Position numbers and translations under genes: made by a program. The notes beneath the pieces are model-generated. The model was given only the letters and a program-made list of their open reading frames with translations, ran no database searches and was not told the origin of the DNA. This document shows positions 1 to 9,562 of a stretch of 64,000 bases of DNA, piece after piece; position 1 is the stretch's first letter; each line of letters opens with the position of its first letter. Source of the stretch: Balneola sp040222415 (GTDB lineage: Bacteria; Bacteroidota; Rhodothermia; Balneolales; Balneolaceae); assembly GCA_965215865.1 (NCBI GenBank), contig OZ244125.1:2604001-2668000 (forward strand). The letters run 5' to 3'.

Positions 1-347
1 CCATCAACCTGAAAATCGAAGTAATGTAAACCTGCTGATAGTTTCAGGAATTTTTTGAATGGGAAATAATCAACTACCAAGCCAATGGAAGTCATTGAAC
101 TTACTGCATCATACCCTACGGTTGCTTCCAGATCGGCTTCTCCTGAGTACGTATAGTCAAGGAAAGATGCAGAAATACGCGTATTGAATTTTTTGTTAAG
201 CGAAACTGCAAATTCTCCACCAATTCCTGTGGAGCCGCCTTTTACACCAATTGACATATGATTTCGCTCACTTTGTGCTTGTACCGTTTGCAACCCTGTT
301 AGCAAAAGTGCCAATAAAACAAGGTAAGATAATATAGTTTTCTGCAT
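1..347 (-). CDS. Outer-membrane beta-barrel-like protein, N-terminal part (runs off window)
   Basis: The first 115 residues are readable on the minus strand from an ATG at 345-347 and the frame stays open to the window edge. Residues 1-25 form a clear Sec signal peptide ending in VQAQS. What follows alternates hydrophobic and polar residues with many glycines (SIGVKGGSTGIGGEF, then RISASFLDYTYSG), the usual look of strands in small Bacteroidota outer-membrane barrels. No specific family is recognised. It lies 152 bp downstream of the LuxR-type regulator gene, separated by a palindrome and a 16-bp inverted repeat, so it may have its own regulated promoter. The role is unknown; a structural porin-like or surface protein is most likely. 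Confidence 0.6.
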   Translation of the reverse strand, partial: MQKTILSYLVLLALLLTGLQTVQAQSERNHMSIGVKGGSTGIGGEFAVSLNKKFNTRISASFLDYTYSGEADLEATVGYDAVSSMTSIGLVVDYFPFKKFLKLSAGLHYFDFQVD

Positions 348-374
348 TGTAGCCTTATAATTTGTTTAACCTTA

Positions 375-416
375 AGCAGGAATTTAACTGGAGTAGAATT
401 CAGTTAAATTCCTGCT
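375..416. repeat. Perfect 16-bp inverted repeat upstream of the barrel gene
   Basis: Arms at 375-390 and 401-416 are perfect reverse complements around a 10-nt loop. The element sits between the regulator gene stop and the barrel gene start. There is no T-run on either side, so it is not a textbook terminator. It would lie in the 5' leader of the barrel transcript, or end the regulator transcript. Confidence 0.6.
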
Positions 417-469
417 ATAAAGATTTACAAATACAGTTATCCTATCAATGGGAATAAGTACTCAATTAT

Positions 470-487
470 CTAGGTACAAGTACCTAG
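470..487. promoter_or_regulatory. Palindrome CTAGGTAC-aa-GTACCTAG, candidate response-regulator operator
   Basis: Two perfect 8-bp arms flank a 2-bp spacer, 13 bp beyond the stop of the LuxR-type regulator gene and about 120 bp upstream of the barrel gene. An extra AAGTAC copy lies at 456-461, 22 bp from the one inside the palindrome. Dimeric NarL/LuxR regulators bind short palindromes of this size, so this is a reasonable operator for the adjacent regulator. That assignment is inference. Confidence 0.4.
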
Positions 488-499
488 GTTTTAGGAAAA

Positions 500-1150
500 C
501 TACAGATAAGCTTCGTTTTCAGTAGCATATTTAAGAAGTGCATGTGCCCCGTGAAGACCTAATTTATTACAAATATTATTGCGATGGTTTTGAACGGTTT
601 TTATGCTAACGAATAACGAATCTGCAATTTCCTGGCTGGTTTTCATCTCAGCTACCTGTTTTAGAACTTTCTTTTCAGTAGGCGTTAGTTCTTGGATTTC
701 TTTTCCTTTCCCGGATGGTTTATTAGAACCTTGATTTCTTTTCACCAAAAAATCCGAAATGGCAGGGCTTAAATAATAATTACCATCTAATACAGCATCA
801 ATACACTTGGTTATTTCTGTTACCGTATTTTCTTTTAGAACATATCCCCTGATTCCAATGTCCATTGCTTTATTGAACATGGTTTCGTCTTTGTACATAG
901 TTAAGAATACAAGATGTGTAGAAAGTTCTTCGCTGTTAGCTTTAACTGCAACATCATACCCTGACATTTCAGGCATTTCTATATCAAGAAGTGCAATTTC
1001 CGGTTTTTCTTGTTGAATCAGTTCTAAAGCTTTTTTCCCGTTTTCAGCCTCAAAAATCTCAAACCCGGTATTTGCTTCTATAACTTGCCTTAGTCCCTTT
1101 CGAATCAAGCTGTGATCGTCTGCAATTAATATCTTAGTTCTTTTATTCAT
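500..1150 (-). CDS. Two-component response regulator, NarL/LuxR type
   Basis: This 216-residue protein has a receiver domain (about 5-125) with the acidic pair at D11/D12 and phosphoacceptor D56 in ALLDIEMPEMSG. A LuxR-type helix-turn-helix follows (about 150-212), with the core LTPTEKKVLKQVAE and SQEIADSLFVSIKTVQNHR. Such proteins bind DNA as dimers when phosphorylated by a partner kinase. Its start overlaps the stop of the upstream sensor kinase gene by ATGA, so the two are translationally coupled and almost certainly form a cognate pair. The palindrome just downstream could be its binding site. The family is secure; the target genes are unknown. Confidence 0.95.
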   Translation of the reverse strand: MNKRTKILIADDHSLIRKGLRQVIEANTGFEIFEAENGKKALELIQQEKPEIALLDIEMPEMSGYDVAVKANSEELSTHLVFLTMYKDETMFNKAMDIGIRGYVLKENTVTEITKCIDAVLDGNYYLSPAISDFLVKRNQGSNKPSGKGKEIQELTPTEKKVLKQVAEMKTSQEIADSLFVSIKTVQNHRNNICNKLGLHGAHALLKYATENEAYL

Positions 1151-4100
1151 ACACTTTTTGGTATTGAAACGAGTATTTGGGTACCTTCGCCTATTGAAGA
1201 GAATATATCCATCTTACCTGAAAGTGTTTCTACTCTTTCTTGCATACCGGAAAGACCTAAACCAACCAAATTCTCTTTTTTACCGGCATCAAATCCTATT
1301 CCATTATCAGTTATGGAAATCTTTATTTCTTTGTCGGTGTGGATAATTGTAATGGAAGCTTTATCAGCTTCAGAGTGTTTTACAATATTATTTAAAGCTT
1401 CTTGCAACACTCGATAAAGGTTAATTTCTTTGTTTTTAACAATCAGTCCATCTACATTAACAATTTCAAAATCCCATTGAATTTTTGTAGTCTCTTTCAC
1501 CTGATCGAGCAAATTATTAATAGCCTCTGTAAGTCCAAACCTCTCAAGGTGTACCGGGCGCAAACCATAAGACATTGACCTGACATCAGAAATGGAAATA
1601 ACTGCACTTTGCATTATTTCATTTAATTGCTCTTCTAAAGTATCTCTATCGCCTATAAAATTTTTAGCAAGTTCAGCACGGTTTTTAATGACCATCATTT
1701 GTTGCCCCAGTCCATCATGTAATTCAGCAGCGATTCTGCTTCTCTCATATTCTTCAGATTCTATGAGTTGTTCAGTAAATCTTTTTTGTCTTTCATTTTC
1801 TTCTCTTAATAAATTTGTACGAATTCGATAAAAAAGAAATCCCACCCCAAAAATCAGCCCGGAAACGATAGCAATAAACCAATCTTTTTGCCAAAATGGA
1901 GGAGTAACAATAATATCGAAAGAAGCTCCTTCATCATTCCAAACTCCGTTATTAGCAGCCGCAGTTACCCTAAAAGTGTAATCACCTGGTGGAATTTTTG
2001 AATATATAGCTGACCGCTGATTACCAACATCAATCCAGTTATCGTTGAACCCTTCCAATTTGTACCGAAACTGCAAACGTTCGGGATTTGAGAAATTTAT
2101 TCCAGTATAGTTTATTTCAAGAAATGAATCGTCGTAATTCATTTCTATTTCATTCTTTTGAGAATAATCAAATGTATTACTACGAATTTGCTCGATATAA
2201 ACTAATGGTACTCTATCATTTTCTATGATTCTATTTGTTGAAACTACTGCTACTCCACTTACCGTGGGGAAATAAATATTACCATCGGAATCTTGTATGG
2301 TACTCGGGTGAAATCCCCCATTAGTTTCTGCGGAATTCATACCATCTCCTGTTCCATAAGAATATGATAAAATCTCATCGTTGACACCTTCAGAAAAATC
2401 ATTCAAATTGTTCCGGGAAACTCTGAATATTCCCCGATTACTACCTATCCAAAAATTTCCATGATCATCTTCTACAATATGAGACACAATATTATCAAAC
2501 AGTCCATCCTGACTTGTTATATTTATTATCTGATCTTCTTCCATTCTGAAAATCCCGTTACCGTATGAACCGAACCAATATGTTCCATCTTCATCATGAT
2601 ATATAGCACGAATATAAGGCTCATCTGTTTTATTAGGATAATTTTTTGAATGAGCTAACTTAACTTGTTCAACATTGTCATCGGTAATTTTGTACAACCC
2701 TGCAATCGTTCCCGCCCATATATTCCCATTAGCATCTTCGTGTAAAACCCGTGTTTCAGAAAAATTAAAACCTTCTTCTGTTTTGTATGTAGTAAATCCG
2801 GATACATCGTTGTATTTAAATATTCCATTACTGCAACCTATCCAAATGTTACCAAGTTTATCTTCTGCAATTGCGAAAATATTAATTCCTTCAAAACCAT
2901 CATTGATACCGAAACTTTTACCTTTTTCTTGAAGCGAGTTAGTCATATATAAACCATTAGCACTAAACCAAATTCTATCTTTTGAATCTTGAAATACAGA
3001 CCAAATACAGTTATTTGGGAGATATTTATTAACGGCAGGGAATTCAGCTACTCCATTTTGTGACACAAAAACTCCGCCACAGTTTGTTCCAAAAATGAAA
3101 CTTCCATCATTTAGTGCTGACAATGAAAGCATTCGTTGATTAACCAAACCATCATTAACGTCAATCATCGATATTTGGGTTTCTTTTAGCCGGAATAAAC
3201 CTTCAGCAACCGAACCTAACCATAAATTGCCCTCATTATCTTCAAACATAGATCGAATTTGAATATCAAAGTTTTGGTCCTCTCCATCCATTCTAAAAGT
3301 TTGAAATTCCGATCCTTCATTTATTAAAATGCCTTCATATGAATATATCCATAATCTGTTTTTGCGATCTTCATAAAACCCTAGAATATCTTTGTTGTTT
3401 AATCCAAAATCTCTTCCAAGAAAAGTAACTTCCTCATCCTTTAGTTTTAAAACCCCATTACCAGATGTTCCGATAAAAAATACTCCAGAATTTTCCGGGT
3501 ATTCAATCAAACTTATAATGTTCGATTCTATTTTTTCTCTGAGATCCAAGATTTTGTAAAGTGTATCTTTGTAGCTCTTCGCAACTATTTTATCCATGTA
3601 AAGTATGGCACCTGTTGTATCTGCAGAAATTTTTTGAAATTTCTCCCCATCAACCTCAAAAAGCATTTGCCTTTCAAACTGATTATTTTTTTGTAAATAA
3701 AAATTTCCGTTTAAAGCACCCCAAATTCTCCCTTCCTTATCTTCTTTGATCCAACCAGCAGATGCAGATGTTGTTCTTTTATCAATGGAATATGAGGTCG
3801 CTTTATCTTTCGTTAATTTTACAACTCCCTGCTCTGATGCACCCCAAATATTATTGTTACTGTCTTCAAAAATACTTACCACACGATCATAATCCATTCC
3901 TTCCGTATTAGATCGATTATAAGTCCGAAAACGATGCCCATCAAACCGAACTAACCCTCCAAAAGTAGCCAGCCATATATAGCCATTATCGGCTTGAACG
4001 ATATCATTAACCGAATTTTGAGGAAGACCTTCTTCCATACCAAAATGCGTAACTACATAGTCTTCAGAATTAGGAATCTGAGAAAATAATGAGGTTTGCG

Positions 4101-4155
4101 AAAGCCCTTGAATAAGCAAAATCGATAAAAGAAATATAGATAACTGTCGCATCAT
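1147..4155 (-). CDS. Sensor histidine kinase with Reg_prop propellers, Y_Y_Y domain and HisKA_3
   Basis: A signal peptide (about 1-25) precedes many two-component propeller repeats (about 50-640; motifs such as WLATFGGLVRFDG and IWGASEQGVVKL) and a Y_Y_Y domain (about 690-755). One transmembrane helix follows near 760-782, then a HisKA_3 dimerisation domain with the phosphorylated histidine H813 in AAELHDGLGQQ, and an HATPase_c domain (about 905-1000; N-box QEALNNIVKH, G-box DNGIGFD). The large periplasmic part is typical of sensors for polysaccharides or surface signals in Bacteroidota. It has no AraC domain; output goes through the coupled LuxR-type regulator. The gene lies downstream of the RCC1 T9SS gene and the PID-tail gene on the same strand. 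Confidence 0.95.
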   Translation of the reverse strand: MMRQLSIFLLSILLIQGLSQTSLFSQIPNSEDYVVTHFGMEEGLPQNSVNDIVQADNGYIWLATFGGLVRFDGHRFRTYNRSNTEGMDYDRVVSIFEDSNNNIWGASEQGVVKLTKDKATSYSIDKRTTSASAGWIKEDKEGRIWGALNGNFYLQKNNQFERQMLFEVDGEKFQKISADTTGAILYMDKIVAKSYKDTLYKILDLREKIESNIISLIEYPENSGVFFIGTSGNGVLKLKDEEVTFLGRDFGLNNKDILGFYEDRKNRLWIYSYEGILINEGSEFQTFRMDGEDQNFDIQIRSMFEDNEGNLWLGSVAEGLFRLKETQISMIDVNDGLVNQRMLSLSALNDGSFIFGTNCGGVFVSQNGVAEFPAVNKYLPNNCIWSVFQDSKDRIWFSANGLYMTNSLQEKGKSFGINDGFEGINIFAIAEDKLGNIWIGCSNGIFKYNDVSGFTTYKTEEGFNFSETRVLHEDANGNIWAGTIAGLYKITDDNVEQVKLAHSKNYPNKTDEPYIRAIYHDEDGTYWFGSYGNGIFRMEEDQIINITSQDGLFDNIVSHIVEDDHGNFWIGSNRGIFRVSRNNLNDFSEGVNDEILSYSYGTGDGMNSAETNGGFHPSTIQDSDGNIYFPTVSGVAVVSTNRIIENDRVPLVYIEQIRSNTFDYSQKNEIEMNYDDSFLEINYTGINFSNPERLQFRYKLEGFNDNWIDVGNQRSAIYSKIPPGDYTFRVTAAANNGVWNDEGASFDIIVTPPFWQKDWFIAIVSGLIFGVGFLFYRIRTNLLREENERQKRFTEQLIESEEYERSRIAAELHDGLGQQMMVIKNRAELAKNFIGDRDTLEEQLNEIMQSAVISISDVRSMSYGLRPVHLERFGLTEAINNLLDQVKETTKIQWDFEIVNVDGLIVKNKEINLYRVLQEALNNIVKHSEADKASITIIHTDKEIKISITDNGIGFDAGKKENLVGLGLSGMQERVETLSGKMDIFSSIGEGTQILVSIPKSV

Positions 4156-4325
4156 AGAAAAAGTTTTCAGAAGATAAATAAGAGAAAATCAAATACAAAC
4201 TAAAACCCTATTCTGCTATCCATTACCACACTTTATTTCTTATTAATACGAATTGAAAAATATCGAACTCATCATGCGAGACCAACTTCACCAGGAATTT
4301 TAAACTACGGTTTGAAGGTAATTTT

Positions 4326-4520
4326 TTAATCTAACTCATCATTCCTATTACCACGTAATTTTTTATAGGCATAAGCTCCACCTGCAGCGGCGAGTAAGCC
4401 TAATCCTCCATCAATAGGAGCTTGAGCGGGGTTGCTTGGAAGCCCGGGCTGGGCATGAACAACGGCTGTTGCAATGAGCACAATGATAAGTGAAGCAAAG
4501 ATTATAAGTGTTGTTTTCAT
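4326..4520 (-). CDS. Small PID-CTERM-type sorted protein
   Basis: This 64-residue protein has a signal peptide (1-23, ending VVHAQ), a short linker, and a C-terminal tripartite tail: the signature APIDGG, a hydrophobic stretch LGLLAAAGGAYAY, and a basic cluster KKLRGNRN. This is the layout of a protein-sorting tail (the type NCBI names PID-CTERM in Bacteroidota), in which a membrane enzyme would cut at the signature. Almost nothing else is left in the mature protein. A close paralogue of the tail is at 12584-13006. Both follow a T9SS gene and a hairpin, so the protein may be an accessory or anchor for the T9SS protein. That role is inference; no sortase-like enzyme is visible in the window. 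Confidence 0.75.
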   Translation of the reverse strand: MKTTLIIFASLIIVLIATAVVHAQPGLPSNPAQAPIDGGLGLLAAAGGAYAYKKLRGNRNDELD

Positions 4521-4560
4521 AATGTTGGGCTTTTAGCTCTTAGCTGGCAACTTTTAGCCA

Positions 4561-4595
4561 TTAGCGTTTAGAGGCATTGCCCGACTAAACGCTAA
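4561..4595. repeat. 11-bp perfect hairpin between T9SS gene and PID-tail gene
   Basis: Arms TTAGCGTTTAG (4561-4571) and CTAAACGCTAA (4585-4595) enclose a 13-nt loop. The flanks hold further TTAGC words (from about 4530 to 4613). The gap sits at the same place in the module as the hairpin at 13034-13074. No T-run follows, so it may be a processing or stability element that sets different levels of the two mRNA halves. Confidence 0.6.
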
Positions 4596-4616
4596 GAACT
4601 ATCAGCTAATAGCTTA

Positions 4617-7600
4617 TTATTTGATTAAAGTGAGTTTCTTGATCATGACTGCATTCCCCGCTCTAAGGCGATAAATGTACATCCCACTCGCGAGGTTAGA
4701 AGCATTGAAAATAAGCGTGTAACGTCCGGCTGATTTGTTTTCGCCATTCAACAACGTAGCTACTTTTCTTCCCAGAATATCAAACACTTCCATTGTTACT
4801 TTTCCGGTGTTTGGAACTCCATATGCAATGGTTGTACTTGGGTTAAATGGATTCGGATAGTTTTGGCCGAGTTCCACTTTAGTAGGTAGATCAATTAGCG
4901 GTTCATTGCTTACCGTTTGTGAAGGCGAAACCGTCAGAGCAAATCGTGGACCGGATCTTTTTTGCTTAGCAGTTTGGAAAATAGATTTCAGACTTGGTGG
5001 GGACGCAATATCTTGCGTCTGAACCTTCTTCACTTTTGCTGCATCCATAGTAAACTCATAAGATTCTTCAAGGTCTGTAGTGATATCAAATTCCGAATCA
5101 TATAGAGAAATTTTCCATCCCTCGGGGATATTTAAATCACCTTTAGAAATATGATGCGTTGTACCACTTGCAGAAGTTTGAAGTGCCAATGGAATCTCAA
5201 ACGGCTCCGTAATAATCGGTAAGCTGTTTATATCCAGATGAGTTGTATCATTTAGGATGGACGCCAACGTCACATAATTTGAAGAAAGTGGATTGAGTTG
5301 ATGCGCATCCGAAGCATCTAGCCCAAATTCACCGTCTTCAGAAAACTGGAACCAGGCTTTGTTCTTTAATCCTGAACTATCAGATAATTCGATTGAAAAG
5401 TAAGTCGGCTCGGATTTAACAAACTGTTTACCAAGAAATCGTTTAGCGGAATCGGTTTTTGCTGATACCGGTATATTTAGAGTTGGACTGGCTTCCGTTG
5501 TTTGCACAAAAAATGCATTGAAAGGTCCCACCTCCCCATCTGTTAAACTTCCCAGAGTTCCATTCCAGCTTTTCCAGGATGCGGAATTGATATCATACAC
5601 ATACACCGAATTCGACAATCCCGAACGAGTAAATCCGTCCCAGTCAACGTCATTTCGGAATGGATTACCCACTAACGCCCAACCGTTTACATTAGAATTT
5701 AAAAGCGGAGTTAATGATTGTGTTCCTTTCGGCTCACGACCTTCAAGCTTTAGTGTTTTCGGGAAACCTGCATTTCCTGCTACACCAGGTCCATTGTCGT
5801 CGCTGAACACGTAGACCAAAACTCCTTCTCCGGGATGCAGAGAATCGGACATATTACTTACAGAAGTCCAGTTGGAATTAGACAGACTTGTTGAGGTATT
5901 TGGCCATCGATATACATTGGAAGCTCCTCCTGAATGATTTGCACCTGTAAATCCTTGAGTCCAGAAACTGCCTAATAATGGAGCGAATGAAGAATCTGCT
6001 ACCGGACTAGTCATTATTCTCCAACCTTCGGCTCCTGTTAACTTTTGGGACGACTCTTTATAGTTCTTGATGGCATATTTCTTAAATAAATAGGATTCTA
6101 CTTTTCGGCGATCATTATCGCTTAGTACATTTTTATATATAATTATTTCGGCAATCTGCCCCCCAAACCAGAACGTTCCTCCTGTTCTTACACCTACAAA
6201 CAGCTGTGCAGATACTGAACTTTGGGCATTTACAGAAATTTGGGTTTTTCCGCTACGATTTGCCGCTACAGTTGATGTTGTACTTGAAGCCCGAACATTG
6301 ATCAACTGTGCGGTTCCATCTGAAAAATCACCCACCGATCCTACATCGGTATAATTCCCGGCATTGGGAATAAACCGTAATCCTGAAGTGCCGTTGGTGT
6401 GCAGTTCAAAATTCTCATTTGAACCGGCTAAAAGAAAGTCGATTTCATTAGTTGCAGAAGTTGTTTTCGCTACCATAAAAACTTCATAATCACTATTCTG
6501 AATACCAAGAGTTCCGGTAGTAGGCGAAACCATATAGGAATTAGTTCCATTAAAGCCGATTGTACGTTGGTTGTTGATGGCGCTGTCTACAAGTACCGGG
6601 CGTTGTAATAAAATGGACTGTGTAAGGTTGTTATTATTCCCGCTTAGATCGCCCCAGCTATTTAAAGAATCCCCGAATGTGGTGAGCCCCCGCCCTGCAT
6701 CTACATGCATTTTGAGGTTTGTGGTTGGGATTGGAGATAAATAAGTACTGAAATTCGGAACAAATACATGAGCAAGATGATTTTGAGTTGGGTCGCTTTG
6801 TCCTAATTTTCCAATATGATCGACATCCAGGATAGTAACAGCAAATGATGCAGCAGCTACAGTTCCATTATCCAACAGAAGTAAAGAATGTTCGTAATCC
6901 GTAGCTATATCAACTGCAAAACGACCACTTACATTTGCTGATTCTATAAGCGTTGGAACTGTTAAATCTGTAAAGCTGCTTACATTAAAACCAATATGCC
7001 TTCCGTTACCAAAAGCATATGTTTTTCCGTCTTCAGTAAGAATGATGGTTCCCCTTCTGTTACTCTGAACTTTAGTCACCTTCTTATTTACAATACTTGA
7101 ATGCGTTATAACTCTTGGAGTACTATTATCAACTTTATCACCTTGACCCAATTGTCCGTCGCTGTTTTCACCAAATGAGATCAATTGCCCATCTTCGTTC
7201 AGAAGTATAAACGAGGATACACCCCTGCTGACAATCGATCCTGATATAATTTTTTTTGCCGTTATGGTAGCATGAGTTAATGCCGTAGGTACATTTAGGT
7301 TAACTGATGTACCATGTCCTAAATTACCATCCAATCCATAACCAAAAGTAAAAGCTGTTCCATCCGAAGCAACTAAAAGAGTAGCACGGCCACTAGACGC
7401 AGCATGTATGATTTTTTTCCCTGAAAGATTTGCATGAGTAAGGCGAACCGGTTGCGCTCTTCTATCGTTATCCCCTAATCCAAGCTGACCAAAGTTATTG
7501 TCTCCAAAGCCATACACCGCTCCATCTTCAGTCACAATAAAAGTCACCGATAGCGTATCTACTGCTCCAACCACAATTTGTTTAACGATTTTGTTATCAA

Positions 7601-9176
7601 TTAATGAAGCATTCATTAATACCGGATCGTAATGATCGAGGCTATCTGTTCTTCCTAATTCTGCATAACTATTTTGCCCAAACTGGTAAATTGCATTGTT
7701 GGCGTTAACTACATACGTTTGCTTGTGGCCCGCAAAAACGTTCTTTACTGAAGCGTTACCAAGTTTTGAAGAGGGTATTAACGTTGGGCTTTTTACTGTA
7801 GGTAAATTTGAGCGCATTGAATTGCCTCTGAACCCTGTAGAATAAACATGCCCAAAAGAATAGATGAGACTGTCTGTAGTCACAAAATAGTTCATGGTTA
7901 GACTCGTATACATTTTTGCAACGGTCTTTCCATTCATTTCTGTTTGTATAACAGGTCTGGGAAACGCTTCACCGGCTCTCCAACGCCCGGTTCCGGATGA
8001 TCGTGATGCGGAAGACCAAGATTGTCTTTTAAATGGACCTCCAAATGTTAAAATAGTACCATCAGAAGCTCTCATATAAGTGTATTCTGAATCCTCAGAA
8101 CTTATTTCAACAATATTTTTCCCAACAATATTGGAGTGAGTTAACTGTACAGGTATAATAATGTCTGTTAGCGGACGACCCAAGCTTTCCTCACCATTCC
8201 TGCTCCCAAAACTAAATACAGTTCCATCAGAGGCTAATAATGTTGCTGATTCTTGATTCCCAACCACATCAATAATGGTTTTACCTTGTAAATTGCTATG
8301 CGTTATTTCTGTAGGAGTATTTACATCTACGTTTGGACCTCCCGGTGGTTCATACCCAAGAGGTCCAGTTCTTACACCTGTACTAAATACCTTACCCGAA
8401 TCGGTAACAAAATAGCTTAACCCTACCGCCCCAGCTACAACTTTAGTAATGGTTTCTCCTGGAATATTCTGATCCATTCGTACAGGTGAATATGTACCTA
8501 CACTATTTCCTATTCCTAATTCGCCGTTAGAATTTCTTCCATATACCCATACTTCGCTACTGTCGGTTCGTAACAAAACATGTTGTCTACCAGAGGAAAT
8601 TTCCACTACCTTTTTGTTCTGCATCCCATTTATCAAAGTAGGTTCTGTTATGGGATTGGTTGTGGTACCAACTCCAATAAATCCATATGGATTATCGCCT
8701 ATTACAAAGACTTTTCCGGAAGCTGTTCTAAAAATACTATTCTTCTCTCCTGCCTCTACATCCACGATTGTATGCCCTTCAAAATTAGCATGTGTTATTT
8801 CTGTAAGTGTTGTATAGTTATTGCTTCCACTCAAAGCGAGTTGGTTTCTATCGTTTGATCCTATTCCAAACATTCGACCATCTGCTAATAGCACTATAGC
8901 ATGTTCATTGTCATATGCAGTAGCTATGTCAACCACTTTTTGACCATTTAACGCAGGATCATTTGCCAGCCCGGGAATATCAACCCGGTTAGTGTTGGAT
9001 TGCCCTGCGGTGCCAAAATGGCCACCTCCAAATGAATATAATGACCCATTTTCTGTGAGCACCAAGCTTTGATTATAGCCTGTTACTACTTTTGGAGTAG
9101 TGCTTTGCCCAAAAGCTGAAAAGCTTATTGCTGTTAAAAAAAGTACCCCGAGAAAAAGCGAACGTATTGGTTTCAT
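4617..9176 (-). CDS. Giant secreted RCC1-repeat protein with LamG-like domain and T9SS type-A sorting domain
   Basis: This 1519-residue protein starts with a signal peptide (about 1-23). A long array of RCC1/alpha-tubulin-suppressor repeats follows (about 30-790), with blades of the form YSFGGG, GQLGLGDN and FGYGLDGNLGHG. A laminin-G/concanavalin-like domain comes next (about 810-1010), then a region of about 350 residues shared with the T9SS protein at 13091-15925 (GWRIMTSPV, WTQGFTGA, YVFSDDN, GWALVGNPF). The last 85 residues are a T9SS type-A sorting domain (YPNPFNPSTTI, DILGRKVATLL, final KKLTLIK). It should be exported across the outer membrane and displayed or released. RCC1 propellers here are likely binding scaffolds. 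A tandem direct-repeat operator lies 71-108 bp upstream of the ATG. The ligand is unknown. Confidence 0.92.
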   Translation of the reverse strand: MKPIRSLFLGVLFLTAISFSAFGQSTTPKVVTGYNQSLVLTENGSLYSFGGGHFGTAGQSNTNRVDIPGLANDPALNGQKVVDIATAYDNEHAIVLLADGRMFGIGSNDRNQLALSGSNNYTTLTEITHANFEGHTIVDVEAGEKNSIFRTASGKVFVIGDNPYGFIGVGTTTNPITEPTLINGMQNKKVVEISSGRQHVLLRTDSSEVWVYGRNSNGELGIGNSVGTYSPVRMDQNIPGETITKVVAGAVGLSYFVTDSGKVFSTGVRTGPLGYEPPGGPNVDVNTPTEITHSNLQGKTIIDVVGNQESATLLASDGTVFSFGSRNGEESLGRPLTDIIIPVQLTHSNIVGKNIVEISSEDSEYTYMRASDGTILTFGGPFKRQSWSSASRSSGTGRWRAGEAFPRPVIQTEMNGKTVAKMYTSLTMNYFVTTDSLIYSFGHVYSTGFRGNSMRSNLPTVKSPTLIPSSKLGNASVKNVFAGHKQTYVVNANNAIYQFGQNSYAELGRTDSLDHYDPVLMNASLIDNKIVKQIVVGAVDTLSVTFIVTEDGAVYGFGDNNFGQLGLGDNDRRAQPVRLTHANLSGKKIIHAASSGRATLLVASDGTAFTFGYGLDGNLGHGTSVNLNVPTALTHATITAKKIISGSIVSRGVSSFILLNEDGQLISFGENSDGQLGQGDKVDNSTPRVITHSSIVNKKVTKVQSNRRGTIILTEDGKTYAFGNGRHIGFNVSSFTDLTVPTLIESANVSGRFAVDIATDYEHSLLLLDNGTVAAASFAVTILDVDHIGKLGQSDPTQNHLAHVFVPNFSTYLSPIPTTNLKMHVDAGRGLTTFGDSLNSWGDLSGNNNNLTQSILLQRPVLVDSAINNQRTIGFNGTNSYMVSPTTGTLGIQNSDYEVFMVAKTTSATNEIDFLLAGSNENFELHTNGTSGLRFIPNAGNYTDVGSVGDFSDGTAQLINVRASSTTSTVAANRSGKTQISVNAQSSVSAQLFVGVRTGGTFWFGGQIAEIIIYKNVLSDNDRRKVESYLFKKYAIKNYKESSQKLTGAEGWRIMTSPVADSSFAPLLGSFWTQGFTGANHSGGASNVYRWPNTSTSLSNSNWTSVSNMSDSLHPGEGVLVYVFSDDNGPGVAGNAGFPKTLKLEGREPKGTQSLTPLLNSNVNGWALVGNPFRNDVDWDGFTRSGLSNSVYVYDINSASWKSWNGTLGSLTDGEVGPFNAFFVQTTEASPTLNIPVSAKTDSAKRFLGKQFVKSEPTYFSIELSDSSGLKNKAWFQFSEDGEFGLDASDAHQLNPLSSNYVTLASILNDTTHLDINSLPIITEPFEIPLALQTSASGTTHHISKGDLNIPEGWKISLYDSEFDITTDLEESYEFTMDAAKVKKVQTQDIASPPSLKSIFQTAKQKRSGPRFALTVSPSQTVSNEPLIDLPTKVELGQNYPNPFNPSTTIAYGVPNTGKVTMEVFDILGRKVATLLNGENKSAGRYTLIFNASNLASGMYIYRLRAGNAVMIKKLTLIK

Positions 9177-9246
9177 AATTTTTAAGAATGAAATGAATAG
9201 ATGGTTTGAACATAAATTGTCCTGATTTGAATCTACTCTTTTTCAC

Positions 9247-9284
9247 CTGCGCAAACGTGTCAACTTTCTGCGCAAACGTGCCAA
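9247..9284. promoter_or_regulatory. Tandem 17-bp direct repeats, 21-bp period: candidate AraC-type operator
   Basis: Copies at 9247-9263 and 9268-9284 match in 16 of 17 positions and start exactly 21 bp apart, two turns of the helix. The same motif pair with the same period is at 17479-17516. The consensus over the four copies is CYGMRYAAWCGTSYCAA. The site lies 71 bp before the ATG of the RCC1 T9SS gene. Two 17-bp direct half-sites 4 bp apart is the araI1-araI2 geometry known for AraC, and an AraC-domain hybrid kinase is the next gene upstream. Confidence 0.6.
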
Positions 9285-9430
9285 AATTGAGTGAATAACT
9301 CTTTAATGCAGGTTGTGAGGACATTGTTTTGGAGACTTCGGGACAGGTTTACCCGATGTTGCTACTAAAATATTTTTGATCCCGTGCCTTTAAAAGGAGT
9401 AACGTGCTTAAGTAAGCTACACTAAATATA

Positions 9431-9562
9431 TCTCCCTTTGAGGGGAGATGAATAAATCGGCAGTTCCCGATTTATTCTGAGGGGTGTTGCCTGATTTAAA
9501 AACCAGCAACACCCTCCGTCTTACTTCACTTTGTTTAGTAAGACACCTCCCCTCAAGGAAGG
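9431..9562. repeat. MITE-like element with four nested inverted repeats
   Basis: The ends carry inverted copies of TTGAGGGGAG (left end near 9432-9448, right end near 9547-9562). Inside are perfect stems at 9451-9460/9467-9476 (10 bp), 9482-9490/9506-9514 (9 bp) and 9518-9525/9537-9544 (8 bp). Four stacked hairpins framed by inverted ends in about 130 bp is the look of a miniature inverted-repeat or REP-like interspersed element. It sits directly behind the hybrid kinase gene and may also end its transcript. Confidence 0.55.

Noticed and set aside
4617..9176. RCC1 repeats as a nucleotide exchange factor
   Set aside because: The protein has a signal peptide and a T9SS tag, so it acts outside the cell; RCC1 here is only a propeller scaffold.
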